Part shown: in pieces, positions 7,401 through 14,032 of the stretch
How the letters are laid out: the number at the start of each line of letters is the position of its first letter
Numbering within the stretch: position 1 is the stretch's first letter
From: Novosphingobium sp.
Lineage (GTDB): Bacteria > Pseudomonadota > Alphaproteobacteria > Sphingomonadales > Sphingomonadaceae
Direction of reading: 5' to 3'
DNA: 14,032 bases
Assembly: GCA_021299075.1 (NCBI GenBank)
Contig: JAJTFU010000031.1
Location: 1 to 14,032, forward strand
Translations under genes and position numbers: made by a program
The notes under the pieces: generated by a model
What the model was told of the DNA's origin: nothing
What the model saw: the letters and a program-made list of their open reading frames with translations, nothing else
Databases searched by the model: none

Positions 7401-8492
7401 TCACTCGGCCGGGACGGCAGCGGGACGCATGGCCCAGCGCGGCGGGCGCGCATTGAGCCAACGCTGCGCGGGCTTTTCGACCCCGTGATAGAGCAGGATC
7501 GATGCGGCCAGAACCGTGGCCAGGAAACCGGCCAGGCTGGCCCAGCCAAGCTGGAACGTGGCATCGACGAAGGCCAGCTTCCAGACGATCCAGAGCAGGA
7601 AGTGCGACAGGTAGGTCGAATAGCTGATCTCGCCCAGATAGGTCAGCGCGCGGCTGCCGCAGACCTGCACGATTTTCCCCTGCCCTAGCGCCAGGGCCAG
7701 CAGACCGGTGAAGCAGGCAGCGGAAACGAAGGCGGTTTCCGGCAGGGCGAGTGCCAGCCCCAGGCCAGTGATCAGCAGCGCCGCAGCGCCAGCAACCAGC
7801 GCCAGTCCGGACCGGCCGCGCCAGCGCTGCCAGAGCAGGCACAGCACATTGCCCAGCGCAAAGCCTGCCAGGCAGCGCCAAAGCCCCAGCTGCGGGATCG
7901 CGTCGCCAAGATTGCGGTGGCCAGTGAGCGAAAACAGCAGGTGGAGCGCCGTCAGCAAGACAGCCGCCAACAGCAAGAGTCCCGGCACCGGCAGCCGGTC
8001 CCAGCGCAGCAGGACCAGCAGCGGGAACAGCAGGTAGGCCGCAAATTCGGTGCTGATCGACCAGGCCGGATGGTTCCAGGTCAGCGCATCGGTCAGCCCC
8101 CAGTTCTGCATCAGCAAGAGATGCAGCGGCAGCTCGCCCAGCGGATAGCCCGGTGCCGGACGGCCGGTTGCCAGGAGCAGCGCGACAAAGGCGATGAAGG
8201 CGGCGAGGATTGCGGCGTGGAGCGGCCAGACACGGGCAAAGCGTCGCCACAAGAACAGCCGGGTCTCGGCCCCGCCTCCCGCGCGCAGCCGGTCGGCATA
8301 ATTGTACCAGATCACGAAGCCCGACAGCATGAAGAACAGGTCGACCGCCAGGTAACCCTTGGCGAGTGCGACAATGACCTCACCCGGCAGCAGCGCCGTC
8401 AGCGAGAGCCGGATATGGTAGAGCACGACCAGCCAGGCGGCGAGTCCGCGGATCCCGGTCAGGGCATCGAGGTGTCCGGTCCTGCCGCTCAT
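7401..8492 (-). CDS. Integral-membrane acyltransferase (acyltransferase 3, OafA/NodX type)
   Basis: The product has 363 residues when started at the ATG at 8492, giving MSGRTGHLDALTGIRGLAA, the usual beginning of this family. The longer reading from 8582 runs inside the ligase gene and is rejected. The family's conserved features are present: R-G-L-A-A followed by VVLYH with a membrane histidine, GYLAVDLFFMLSGFVI, LWRRFARVWPLH, and near the C-terminus GEISYSTYLSH and VEKPAQRW. About ten membrane segments span the rest. Such proteins transfer acetyl or other acyl groups onto sugars of O-antigen, exopolysaccharide or Nod factors at the inner membrane. The ATG overlaps the ligase stop as ATGA, showing tight coupling to the XrtA-type ligase; it probably decorates the same glycan, which is inference. 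The hairpin at 7343-7398 follows the gene. Confidence 0.88.
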   Translation of the reverse strand: MSGRTGHLDALTGIRGLAAWLVVLYHIRLSLTALLPGEVIVALAKGYLAVDLFFMLSGFVIWYNYADRLRAGGGAETRLFLWRRFARVWPLHAAILAAFIAFVALLLATGRPAPGYPLGELPLHLLLMQNWGLTDALTWNHPAWSISTEFAAYLLFPLLVLLRWDRLPVPGLLLLAAVLLTALHLLFSLTGHRNLGDAIPQLGLWRCLAGFALGNVLCLLWQRWRGRSGLALVAGAAALLITGLGLALALPETAFVSAACFTGLLALALGQGKIVQVCGSRALTYLGEISYSTYLSHFLLWIVWKLAFVDATFQLGWASLAGFLATVLAASILLYHGVEKPAQRWLNARPPRWAMRPAAVPAE

Positions 8493-9850
8493 GCCGCGGT
8501 CACCCGCAGCTGCTGTACGCCGGGCAGGATCGGGCGCGGCGCGGGCGCATCGATCCGGCGGCAATAGGACCACAGCCCGCACTGCAGACCGATGATCATG
8601 AACATCACCGGCTGGAAGGCGATGCCGATGAACAGCGCGCCCAGGAAATAGACGATCTGCGACATCTGCAGGGCATTGGCCAAGGGGGCGACCCAGGCCT
8701 CATGCGCGGCCTTGCGGTCCTTCCAGCGACGGCGCAGGCGCTCCATCTGCCACACGCCGAGGAGCTGGATCCAGGCCCACAGCAGGAAACCAGGATAGCC
8801 CTGCTCGCCCAGCATCTCGAAATAGGCCGAGTGATAGGCACGGCCTTCCTCGACATGGTACTCGGTCTTCAGGGTGACGTTGTTGTCGGTCCCCACGGCC
8901 TTGACCGTGGGCACGAGCAGGCGATTGCCGCGATAGGCGTCGAAACCGCCGCCGAAGGGATGATCCTTCACATAGTCGAGCGTCCACATCCACACCGCCA
9001 CCCGGGTCGAGGCCGACTGGTCGGACTGGTGGTTCTCGATCGTGCTCATCCGCTTGGTATAGCTTTCGGGCAGGAACGGGATCGCTGCCACCGCCACCAG
9101 GCCGGCCATGCCCAGGTAGAGAAAGCGCCGCTTGACCGAACGCAGCGACAACACCGCCAGCAGCGCGATGCACAGCAGGCCAGTGCGGGTCTGTGTGCCG
9201 ACCGGGATCAGCAAGGCGGCAAAGGTCAATGCGGCGGCGAACAGGGTTACCAACTTGCCGCGCGGGAAAATTGTCGTGAAGCGCGCCACCCACCAGATCA
9301 GCGGGACAATCGCAATGGCGATGGTCGACAGCGTCGATCCCTCATAGATCCCGGCATTATCGGGCACGAAGGTCTGGAGCTGGCCATAACCGCCGCCGCC
9401 CGCCGCGGTCTTGATCCCGCCAGTGATTAGGATCGCACCGACGGTCAGGACCATCACCGTCACCACCGCCTCGAACCGTAGCCGGGTCCGCAGCGTCAGC
9501 GGCAGGAAGATTGCAAAGAGCAGCGCCTTCCAGACCCATGACCACTTCTCGGTCGCCTCGACCGGGAATTCGGCAATCGTCGTGGTGATCCCGCAATAGG
9601 TCAGCAGCAGCACGATCAGCGCCTGGCGCATTGTGAAGCGCATGTCCCTCTTGTCATCGAGCACCAGCCAGCCGCCAAAGGCCAGGACGAAGGCAATCAG
9701 CGAGATCGGCAGCGCGGCAAGCAGCGACCAGCTGATCTTCTGCGGGGTCAGGATATCAATGTAGAGATAGGCCAGCACCCACACGAAGGGGCGGCGAAAA
9801 CCCAGCGCCAGGAAGGCGAGGGTGAAGCCGGTGATGGCGAGATCAAGCAC
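8489..9850 (-). CDS. Putative O-glycosylation ligase, exosortase A system-associated (WaaL/Wzy-like)
   Basis: The product has 453 residues and about eleven membrane spans. The N-terminus (RRPFVWVLAYLYIDILTPQK) matches the DUF5935 region found in exosortase A-associated ligases, and the C-terminal half is an O-antigen ligase domain. The WaaL motif H-[NSQ]-x9-GxxG is present as His340-Ser341 to Gly351-YP-Gly354, within the large periplasmic loop (about 255-355), and the family arginine is Arg222 in TQTRTG. The expected role is transfer of a lipid-linked glycan to an acceptor on the periplasmic face. The start is a GTG at 9850 overlapping the upstream 55-residue gene by 8 bases; the first in-frame Met comes only near residue 70, inside the membrane domain, so GTG is preferred. 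The stop overlaps the acyltransferase start (ATGA). xrtA is not in the window. Confidence 0.88.
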   Translation of the reverse strand: MLDLAITGFTLAFLALGFRRPFVWVLAYLYIDILTPQKISWSLLAALPISLIAFVLAFGGWLVLDDKRDMRFTMRQALIVLLLTYCGITTTIAEFPVEATEKWSWVWKALLFAIFLPLTLRTRLRFEAVVTVMVLTVGAILITGGIKTAAGGGGYGQLQTFVPDNAGIYEGSTLSTIAIAIVPLIWWVARFTTIFPRGKLVTLFAAALTFAALLIPVGTQTRTGLLCIALLAVLSLRSVKRRFLYLGMAGLVAVAAIPFLPESYTKRMSTIENHQSDQSASTRVAVWMWTLDYVKDHPFGGGFDAYRGNRLLVPTVKAVGTDNNVTLKTEYHVEEGRAYHSAYFEMLGEQGYPGFLLWAWIQLLGVWQMERLRRRWKDRKAAHEAWVAPLANALQMSQIVYFLGALFIGIAFQPVMFMIIGLQCGLWSYCRRIDAPAPRPILPGVQQLRVTAA

Positions 9851-10010
9851 GGATCCGCAGCCCCGGTTTGGCCGGCTCCGGCTCGGCCGCAGCGGCTGCG
9901 TCCGGCTCTGGCGCAGCCGGGTCCTCGTCCAGATCCGCCCGCCACAACAGGTGCCAGATCGCCAGGATCAGCAGACCGTGAGACAGGGCCAGGGCAAAGT
10001 AGTCGACCAT
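9843..10010 (-). CDS. Small single-span membrane protein, 55 residues, function unknown
   Basis: The minus strand from the ATG at 10010 to TGA (9845-9843) encodes MVDYFALALSHGLLILAIWH followed by LLWRAD, an acidic Pro/Ala/Glu stretch (DLDEDPAAPEPD...) and a basic end KPGLRIRA. Residues 5-23 form one membrane segment with a short outside N-terminus or the reverse; the tail after LLWR would be cytoplasmic by the positive-inside rule. The last 8 bases, GTGCTTGA, also contain the GTG start of the ligase, so translation of the two is coupled. It is the first gene of the minus-strand glycan set and starts 68 bases from the divergent glycosyltransferase. I do not recognise a named family. A partner or stabiliser of the ligase is plausible from position only. 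Overlap, codon pattern and a clean membrane segment argue that it is real. Confidence 0.7.
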   Translation of the reverse strand: MVDYFALALSHGLLILAIWHLLWRADLDEDPAAPEPDAAAAAEPEPAKPGLRIRA

Positions 10011-10078
10011 CGTGCTCAAGCGCTTAGCAGCGCCGAGTTGACGCCGCGTTAAGCCTTCTCGTCCTAGAAGACCGGGCC
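10011..10078. promoter_or_regulatory. Short divergent promoter region of the glycan genes
   Basis: The 68 bases between the 55-residue gene and the glycosyltransferase must drive both directions. On the plus strand TTGACG (10038-10043) is a good -35 box, with a poor -10 candidate CCTAGA at 10063-10068 (19-base spacing). On the minus strand TTAACG and TGCTAA, 17 bases apart, are a candidate pair. An 8-base palindrome AAGCGCTT lies at 10018-10025. The positions overlap, so the two directions would compete or be co-regulated. The box assignments are by eye and weak. Confidence 0.35.
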
Positions 10079-11308
10079 ATGACCCGCGTACTTCATGTCC
10101 TTGACCATTCGCTGCCGCTGCATAGCGGCTACACTTTTCGTACCCGCGCGATCCTGACCGCGCAGGCCGCGATGGGGCTTGAGGTGCGCGGTATCACTGG
10201 CCTGCGCCACGTGGCTGAAGGTCCTGATTGTGAAGAAGCCGAAGGACTGACCTTCCATCGCAGCCGCGGCGCCGCAAGCGGCCCGCCGGGCCTGCGCGAA
10301 TGGCGCGAGATCAATCTGCTGGCCGATGCCATCGTCGCGCTGGCAGCGGACTGGCGGCCCGACCTGCTTCACGCTCACAGCCCGGCGCTGTGCGGCAAGG
10401 CGGCACTCATTGCCGGGCAAAAGCTGGGCATCCCGGTCGTTTACGAAGTGCGCGCCTTCTGGGAAGACGCCGCCGTTTCCAATGGCACCGGAACCGAGGG
10501 CAATCTCAAGTACCGCCTGACCCGCGCACTCGAAAACCATGTGGTGAACGGCGCCGAACAGGTGGTGACGATCTGCCAGGGATTGAAGGACGATCTGGTG
10601 CAACGCGGCGTGCCCGCGGCCAAGATCACGATCAGCCCCAACGGCGTCGACCTGTCGCTGTTTGGCGAAGCGGCGGCGAGCGAGCCTGAACTCGCGCGTC
10701 AGCTTGGCCTGGGAGACGGTCCGGTGATCGGCTTCATCGGCACCTTCTATGACTATGAAGGCCTTGATGACCTGATTGCGGCGCTGCCGCTGTTGCGTGA
10801 GCAGGTGGCCGGCGCGCAATTGCTGCTGGTCGGCGGCGGGCCGATGGAGCAGGCCCTGCGCCATCAGGCCCAGGCCTCGCCGGCCGCCGCAGCGATCCAT
10901 TTTGTCGGGCGGGTCCCGCACAATACCGTTGAACGCTATTACGCCCTGGTCGATCTGCTGGCCTTTCCCCGCAAGCGCAGCCGCCTGACCGATCTGGTCA
11001 CACCGATGAAGCCGCTGGAAGCCATGGCTCAGGGCCGGCTGGTGGCGGCTTCGGACGTTGGCGGACACCGCGAACTGATCACCGATGGCGTAACCGGCAC
11101 GCTCTTCGCGCCCGATGATCCGGCGGTCAGCGCAGCGGCCCTGGCCGGCCTGCTCAAGGATCGCGCCAGCTGGGACGCGCGCCGCGCCGCCGGGCGGGCC
11201 CATGTCGCAGCCCGGCATGACTGGTCGGCGAATATTCTTCGTTATCAGGATGTTTACCAAGCCGCGCTAACTGCTGCTGCAATCTACCGAATTCCGGCTG
11301 CCGCCTGA
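10079..11308 (+). CDS. Glycosyltransferase, exosortase A (XrtA/PEP-CTERM) system-associated, GT4 type
   Basis: The product has 409 residues, cytoplasmic, with the two Rossmann domains of a GT-B retaining enzyme. The opening RVLHVLDHSLPLHSGYTFRT is characteristic of the exosortase A-associated family I know as TIGR04063. The linker and sugar-nucleotide domain show ISPNGVDLSLF, IGFIGTFYDYEGLDDLI, and TPMKPLEAMAQGR with Glu314 as the nucleotide-sugar binding glutamate, then SDVGGHRELI and DGVTGTLF. The role is addition of a sugar from a nucleotide donor to a growing lipid-linked glycan; donor and acceptor cannot be read off. The ATG at 10079 has only an AGAAGA-like ribosome site. It is divergent from the ligase set, and the 546-residue gene begins 47 bases downstream on the same strand. 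Confidence 0.93.
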   Translation: MTRVLHVLDHSLPLHSGYTFRTRAILTAQAAMGLEVRGITGLRHVAEGPDCEEAEGLTFHRSRGAASGPPGLREWREINLLADAIVALAADWRPDLLHAHSPALCGKAALIAGQKLGIPVVYEVRAFWEDAAVSNGTGTEGNLKYRLTRALENHVVNGAEQVVTICQGLKDDLVQRGVPAAKITISPNGVDLSLFGEAAASEPELARQLGLGDGPVIGFIGTFYDYEGLDDLIAALPLLREQVAGAQLLLVGGGPMEQALRHQAQASPAAAAIHFVGRVPHNTVERYYALVDLLAFPRKRSRLTDLVTPMKPLEAMAQGRLVAASDVGGHRELITDGVTGTLFAPDDPAVSAAALAGLLKDRASWDARRAAGRAHVAARHDWSANILRYQDVYQAALTAAAIYRIPAAA

Positions 11309-11355
11309 GGCCTGCCGGTTAAGGTTTGGGGCGCAACAGTACGGGAATACGGGTC

Positions 11356-12996
11356 GTGGCCAATACCAATCGCAAGCCGGCCAAGGGCAAACCTATCTCC
11401 AGCCATCCGCTGTTTCCGGCGGTCGTGGCCTTGTGGTTTGGCGCCTTGTTTGGCTTGGGCAGCCTGGCGATCCGGCCGACGCTGATCGAAGATGTTGTCC
11501 TGAAAATCGGTCTTGACCTGATCGTGCCGGCGGCAGCTCCGCCGCTGGGCGTCACCGCCCGGATTCTGATCGCGCTGATCATGGCCTCGCTGGGCGCCGC
11601 GCTCGGAGCCATGCTGACGCTGCGCATCAACCGCCCGAAGACCGTTGCGCGTGAACGCAAGCGCAGCGCCGCCAATCCCGGTGCCGCAGCCGAAGCCGAA
11701 GCCGCCATGTGGAACAAGCGTGACGTCTTCACCGATGGTCCGGCCCGGCGACCGATCTCGGCCTATGAGGAACTGGGCGAAACAATGGACAGCCAGAACC
11801 TTCTGGTCGGCCGCCGCCGCGCGCTGGCAGTCGAGCATGAAGATCAGCAGTTCCAGCCGCACGAAATCGCCCCGCTGCCCGGCGGCGAGCCGCAGATCTT
11901 TGATATCGCCGCATCCCGGCTTGCCCCGGTGAGCCTGAACGATTCCCCCAATCCGGAGCTGACCCAGCTTGACCTTGGCGCCTTCCCGGCACCCGGGTCG
12001 GTGGAACCGGCCGCACCGATGCCGCTTCCTTCGCCGATGATCGAACGCGAAGTGCCGGTCGTAGCCGAGGCTCCGCGCATATTCGACGTGGTCGCCGAAG
12101 ACGGCCATGTCCCGGTCGATTTCGTGCGAGCAGCGGGTTTTCGCACCTCGGTATTCGAAACCGAGCCCGCCCAACCGCTTTTCGCCGATCGCCCCGAGAC
12201 CCCTGCTGCGGCACCGATCGATCCGCAGCCAGTCAGCGCCGAAGCACCCGCTCCGCTGCCGGTAGCTGAGCCGCTGCCCAGCCCCGCCGGTCTCGAAATG
12301 ACCGATCTGGCCAAGCGGCTGCAGGAATCGATGGCCCGCCGCCGCGCGGCCAAGGCCCAGCCGGCCGAAATGCCGCAGGCTGCGCCGGTCGCGGCGGAAG
12401 CTGCTCCGGCCGCGCCGGTTGCCGCTGAACCCGCCTTTGTCCCGCCGCCGCCGATCTTTGAGATCGCCGCGCCCGATCCGGTCACCGCTCCGGTAATTCC
12501 GCCCGCGCCGATCCCGATGCCGGCCGCGCTGCGCCCGGTATCCTTCGACCACCATGACGATAATCATGCCGATCTCGTAGGGCTGATGCCGCGCCACTTG
12601 TCGATGCCAGTCCCCGCTCCGGTGGCGCCGGCGGTGATCGAATTCGCTGCGGTCGAACCGCCAGTCGAGCCCGAGGTGGAAGTCGAAGCTGAAATTGAAG
12701 CCGTTCCTGAGGAAGCCTTTGCCTCGCTGCTCAGCATCGAGATGCCGCGTCAGGAATTCGTCCGGATCGACGAGCCCGAGGAGCCGGTCGCGAATATCGA
12801 GCCGGTGGTAATCTTCCCCGGCCAGATAGCGGCTGCGCCCGTCACTCCCTTGCGGCCCTTCGATGGACCGGCAGCGGCCATGCATGGCGCTCCGGTGGCT
12901 GCGGCCCAGGCGGTCCCCGCGGTCGACCCGGCCGAGGCCGAGCGCGCCCTGCGCCTGGCGCTAGCCAACCTGCAGCGGATCAGCGGCGCGGCCTGA
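11356..12996 (+). CDS. Membrane-anchored Pro/Ala/Glu-rich protein of unknown function
   Basis: I chose the GTG at 11356 (MANTNRKPAKGKP..., 546 residues) because GGGAA lies 8 bases upstream; a TTG at 11326 would add ten residues but has AAGG only one base away. Residues 1-18 are basic, 19-39 and 70-89 are membrane segments (LFPAVVALWFGALFGLG; ILIALIMASLGAALGAML), followed by RINRPK...RERKR, so both ends should be cytoplasmic. From about residue 105 to the end the chain is Pro, Ala, Glu and Val rich and probably disordered. The motif P-x-I-F-[DE]-[IV]-x-A recurs at I181, I242 and I366. Two helices stand out: MTDLAKRLQESMARRRAAKAQ around 315-335 and a C-terminal AERALRLALANLQRIS. No enzyme motif is seen. 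A scaffold role is conceivable but unsupported. A terminator follows 38 bases after the stop. Confidence 0.8.
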   Translation: MANTNRKPAKGKPISSHPLFPAVVALWFGALFGLGSLAIRPTLIEDVVLKIGLDLIVPAAAPPLGVTARILIALIMASLGAALGAMLTLRINRPKTVARERKRSAANPGAAAEAEAAMWNKRDVFTDGPARRPISAYEELGETMDSQNLLVGRRRALAVEHEDQQFQPHEIAPLPGGEPQIFDIAASRLAPVSLNDSPNPELTQLDLGAFPAPGSVEPAAPMPLPSPMIEREVPVVAEAPRIFDVVAEDGHVPVDFVRAAGFRTSVFETEPAQPLFADRPETPAAAPIDPQPVSAEAPAPLPVAEPLPSPAGLEMTDLAKRLQESMARRRAAKAQPAEMPQAAPVAAEAAPAAPVAAEPAFVPPPPIFEIAAPDPVTAPVIPPAPIPMPAALRPVSFDHHDDNHADLVGLMPRHLSMPVPAPVAPAVIEFAAVEPPVEPEVEVEAEIEAVPEEAFASLLSIEMPRQEFVRIDEPEEPVANIEPVVIFPGQIAAAPVTPLRPFDGPAAAMHGAPVAAAQAVPAVDPAEAERALRLALANLQRISGAA

Positions 12997-13034
12997 GCCG
13001 GCTGCCGGTCTGCACCTGCAATCCTATTCACAGC

Positions 13035-13062
13035 AACGCTTGGGCGCACCCAAGCGTTTCTT
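13035..13062 (+). terminator. Rho-independent terminator after the 546-residue gene
   Basis: AACGCTTGGG (13035-13044) and CCCAAGCGTT (13049-13058) form a perfect 10-bp stem with the 4-base loop CGCA, followed by the T-rich TCTT. It begins 38 bases after the TGA of the 546-residue gene and ends 169 bases before gltB, so it separates the two transcripts. Confidence 0.8.
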
Positions 13063-13231
13063 GCCTTGTTCGCAGTTGCAAAAACAGCTTCCTGTCGTCA
13101 TGGGAAATTCTTGCGCAATTTTCACTGCCTCGTGCGGTGGGGAAGCTTGCGCTTAATTGCCGGATTTCCGCCATTTCCGCCATTCCCGGCGCGAATCGCG
13201 GGTTTCCGGGTGACGACAGGATGGGTTTTCG
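13063..13231 (+). promoter_or_regulatory. Leader/promoter region of gltB
   Basis: Between the terminator and the gltB start lie 169 non-coding bases that should contain the gltB promoter. They are AT-richer around 13076-13125 and carry a short direct repeat, ATTTCCGCC twice (13164-13181), just before a GCGAATCGCG palindromic stretch. CAGGA at 13217-13221 is the likely ribosome site. I cannot fix the -35 and -10 boxes, and no known operator is recognisable. Confidence 0.4.
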
Positions 13232-14032
13232 ATGGGTTATCCGGCGCCGCAAGGCCTCTACGATCCGCGCAATGAGCATGACGCCTGCGGGGTGGGCTTT
13301 GTCGCCCATATCAAGGGTGCCAAAAGCCATGCGATCGTGACCCAGGCGCTCGAGATTCTCAAGAACCTCGACCATCGCGGTGCCGTTGGCGCCGATCCGC
13401 TGCTGGGCGACGGCGCCGGGATTCTGATTCAGACGCCCGACACGCTGTTCCGCAAGTGGGCTGACCGCGAGGGGCTGAAGCTGCCCGCCGCCGGTGACTA
13501 TGCCGTGGCGATGTGCTTCCTGCCGCAGGACCAGGCCAGCCGCGATTTCATCGTCGGCACGTTTGAAAAGTTCATCGCCAAGGAAGGCCAGCGCCTGATC
13601 GGCTGGCGCGACGTGCCGGTGACCACCGAAGGTCTGGGCAAGACCGTGCGCGAGCAGATGCCGGTGATCCGCCAGTGCTTCGTCGCGCGCGGTGACAACT
13701 GCCCCGATCAGGACGCTTTCGAGCGCAAGATCCTGGCGATCCGCAAGCAGACCCAGAACCCGCTGGCGGCCCTGGCCGAGAAGCACGGGATGCCGGGGAT
13801 CGCCGATCTCTACATACCCAGCTTCTCCAGCCGCACCGTGGTCTACAAGGGCCTGCTGCTGGCCACGCAGGTTGGCAGCTTCTACGACGATCTGCGCGAT
13901 CCGGACTGCGTTTCGGCGCTGGGCCTTGTCCACCAGCGGTTCAGCACCAACACCTTCCCGAGCTGGAAGCTGGCGCATCCCTATCGCTTCATCGCCCACA
14001 ACGGCGAAATCAACACCGTGCGCGGCAACGTC
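13232..14032 (+). CDS. gltB: Glutamate synthase (NADPH) large subunit, N-terminal part, cut by window edge
   Basis: 267 codons are open from the ATG at 13232 to the window end; the full protein is about 1,500 residues. The visible part is the class II glutamine amidotransferase domain, which releases ammonia from glutamine for transfer to 2-oxoglutarate. The nucleophile is Cys19 in YDPRNEHDACGVGF; residues 1-18 are the propeptide removed to expose it. Further family marks are LKNLDHRGAVGADP, DGAGILIQ, SSRTVVYKGLL, VHQRFSTNTFPSW and, at the right edge, HNGEINTVRGN. The FMN and iron-sulphur regions are beyond the window. Another ATG at 13221 is out of frame. With GltD it makes glutamate in ammonia assimilation; gltD is not visible here. 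Confidence 0.97.
   Translation, partial: MGYPAPQGLYDPRNEHDACGVGFVAHIKGAKSHAIVTQALEILKNLDHRGAVGADPLLGDGAGILIQTPDTLFRKWADREGLKLPAAGDYAVAMCFLPQDQASRDFIVGTFEKFIAKEGQRLIGWRDVPVTTEGLGKTVREQMPVIRQCFVARGDNCPDQDAFERKILAIRKQTQNPLAALAEKHGMPGIADLYIPSFSSRTVVYKGLLLATQVGSFYDDLRDPDCVSALGLVHQRFSTNTFPSWKLAHPYRFIAHNGEINTVRGNV

Noticed and set aside
8493..8582. N-terminal extension of the acyltransferase by 30 residues
   Set aside because: It lies wholly inside the ligase gene in another frame and has no family similarity; the ATGA junction start is better.
10064..11260. 398-codon minus-strand ORF opposite the glycosyltransferase
   Set aside because: The plus-strand product is a clear GT4 enzyme; the reverse reading shows no recognisable features.
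11284..12885. 533-codon minus-strand ORF opposite the 546-residue protein
   Set aside because: The translation is an Arg/Gly/His-rich low-complexity string without domains. The plus strand has the membrane segments, a fitting start and a terminator right after its stop.
13028..13999. 323-codon minus-strand ORF opposite gltB
   Set aside because: gltB is certain on the plus strand, and this ORF would also run into the terminator stem region.

Overview
The window is GC-rich, densely coded bacterial DNA with alphaproteobacterial gene content, most likely from a sphingomonad (Novosphingobium, Sphingobium or Erythrobacteraceae type). The reasons are an exosortase A (XrtA/PEP-CTERM)-associated O-glycosylation ligase and glycosyltransferase pair, an intracellular PHB depolymerase, a palindromic repeat of the kind whose translation contains VPAFAGT, and the codon usage. 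The genus is inferred from recognition, not from a search. Twelve protein genes are supported: eleven of ordinary size, two of them cut by the window edges, plus one 55-residue gene. No tRNA, rRNA, CRISPR array, insertion sequence or prophage gene is visible.

Layout, left to right. (1) 1-2839, minus strand: the N-terminal part of a secreted M13 metallopeptidase, with an MsbA-like ABC exporter upstream of it on the same strand. (2) 3020-4264, plus strand: intracellular PHB depolymerase phaZ, divergent from the ABC gene across a 180-base gap and overlapping tail to tail with a DUF4126 membrane protein (4261-4875, minus). (3) 4950-7284, minus strand: an acyl-CoA cluster read in the order MaoC hydratase, palindromic repeat, thiolase, carboxymuconolactone decarboxylase-family protein; the last two are joined by a TGATG overlap. 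(4) 7401-10010, minus strand: a tightly overlapping set read as 55-residue membrane protein, XrtA-type ligase, acyltransferase. It is divergent from an XrtA-type glycosyltransferase (10079-11308, plus) across 67 bases. (5) 11356-14032, plus strand: a 546-residue protein of unknown function with two membrane spans and a long Pro/Ala/Glu-rich tail, a rho-independent terminator, and the start of glutamate synthase large subunit gltB.

How the genes fit together. Region 4 is the most coherent block: a cytoplasmic glycosyltransferase, a WaaL-like polytopic ligase with an intact H-[NSQ]-x9-GxxG motif, and an integral-membrane acyltransferase. It looks like part of an exopolysaccharide or protein-glycosylation pathway tied to exosortase A, although xrtA itself is outside the window. 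Regions 2 and 3 share carbon storage and acyl-CoA chemistry (3-hydroxyacyl polymer release, enoyl-CoA hydration, thiolysis), but nothing in the sequence proves they act together. No gene here is clearly of a new enzyme class. The least explained items are the 55-residue protein, the 546-residue anchored protein with its recurring IF[DE] motif, and the 78-base palindromic element.
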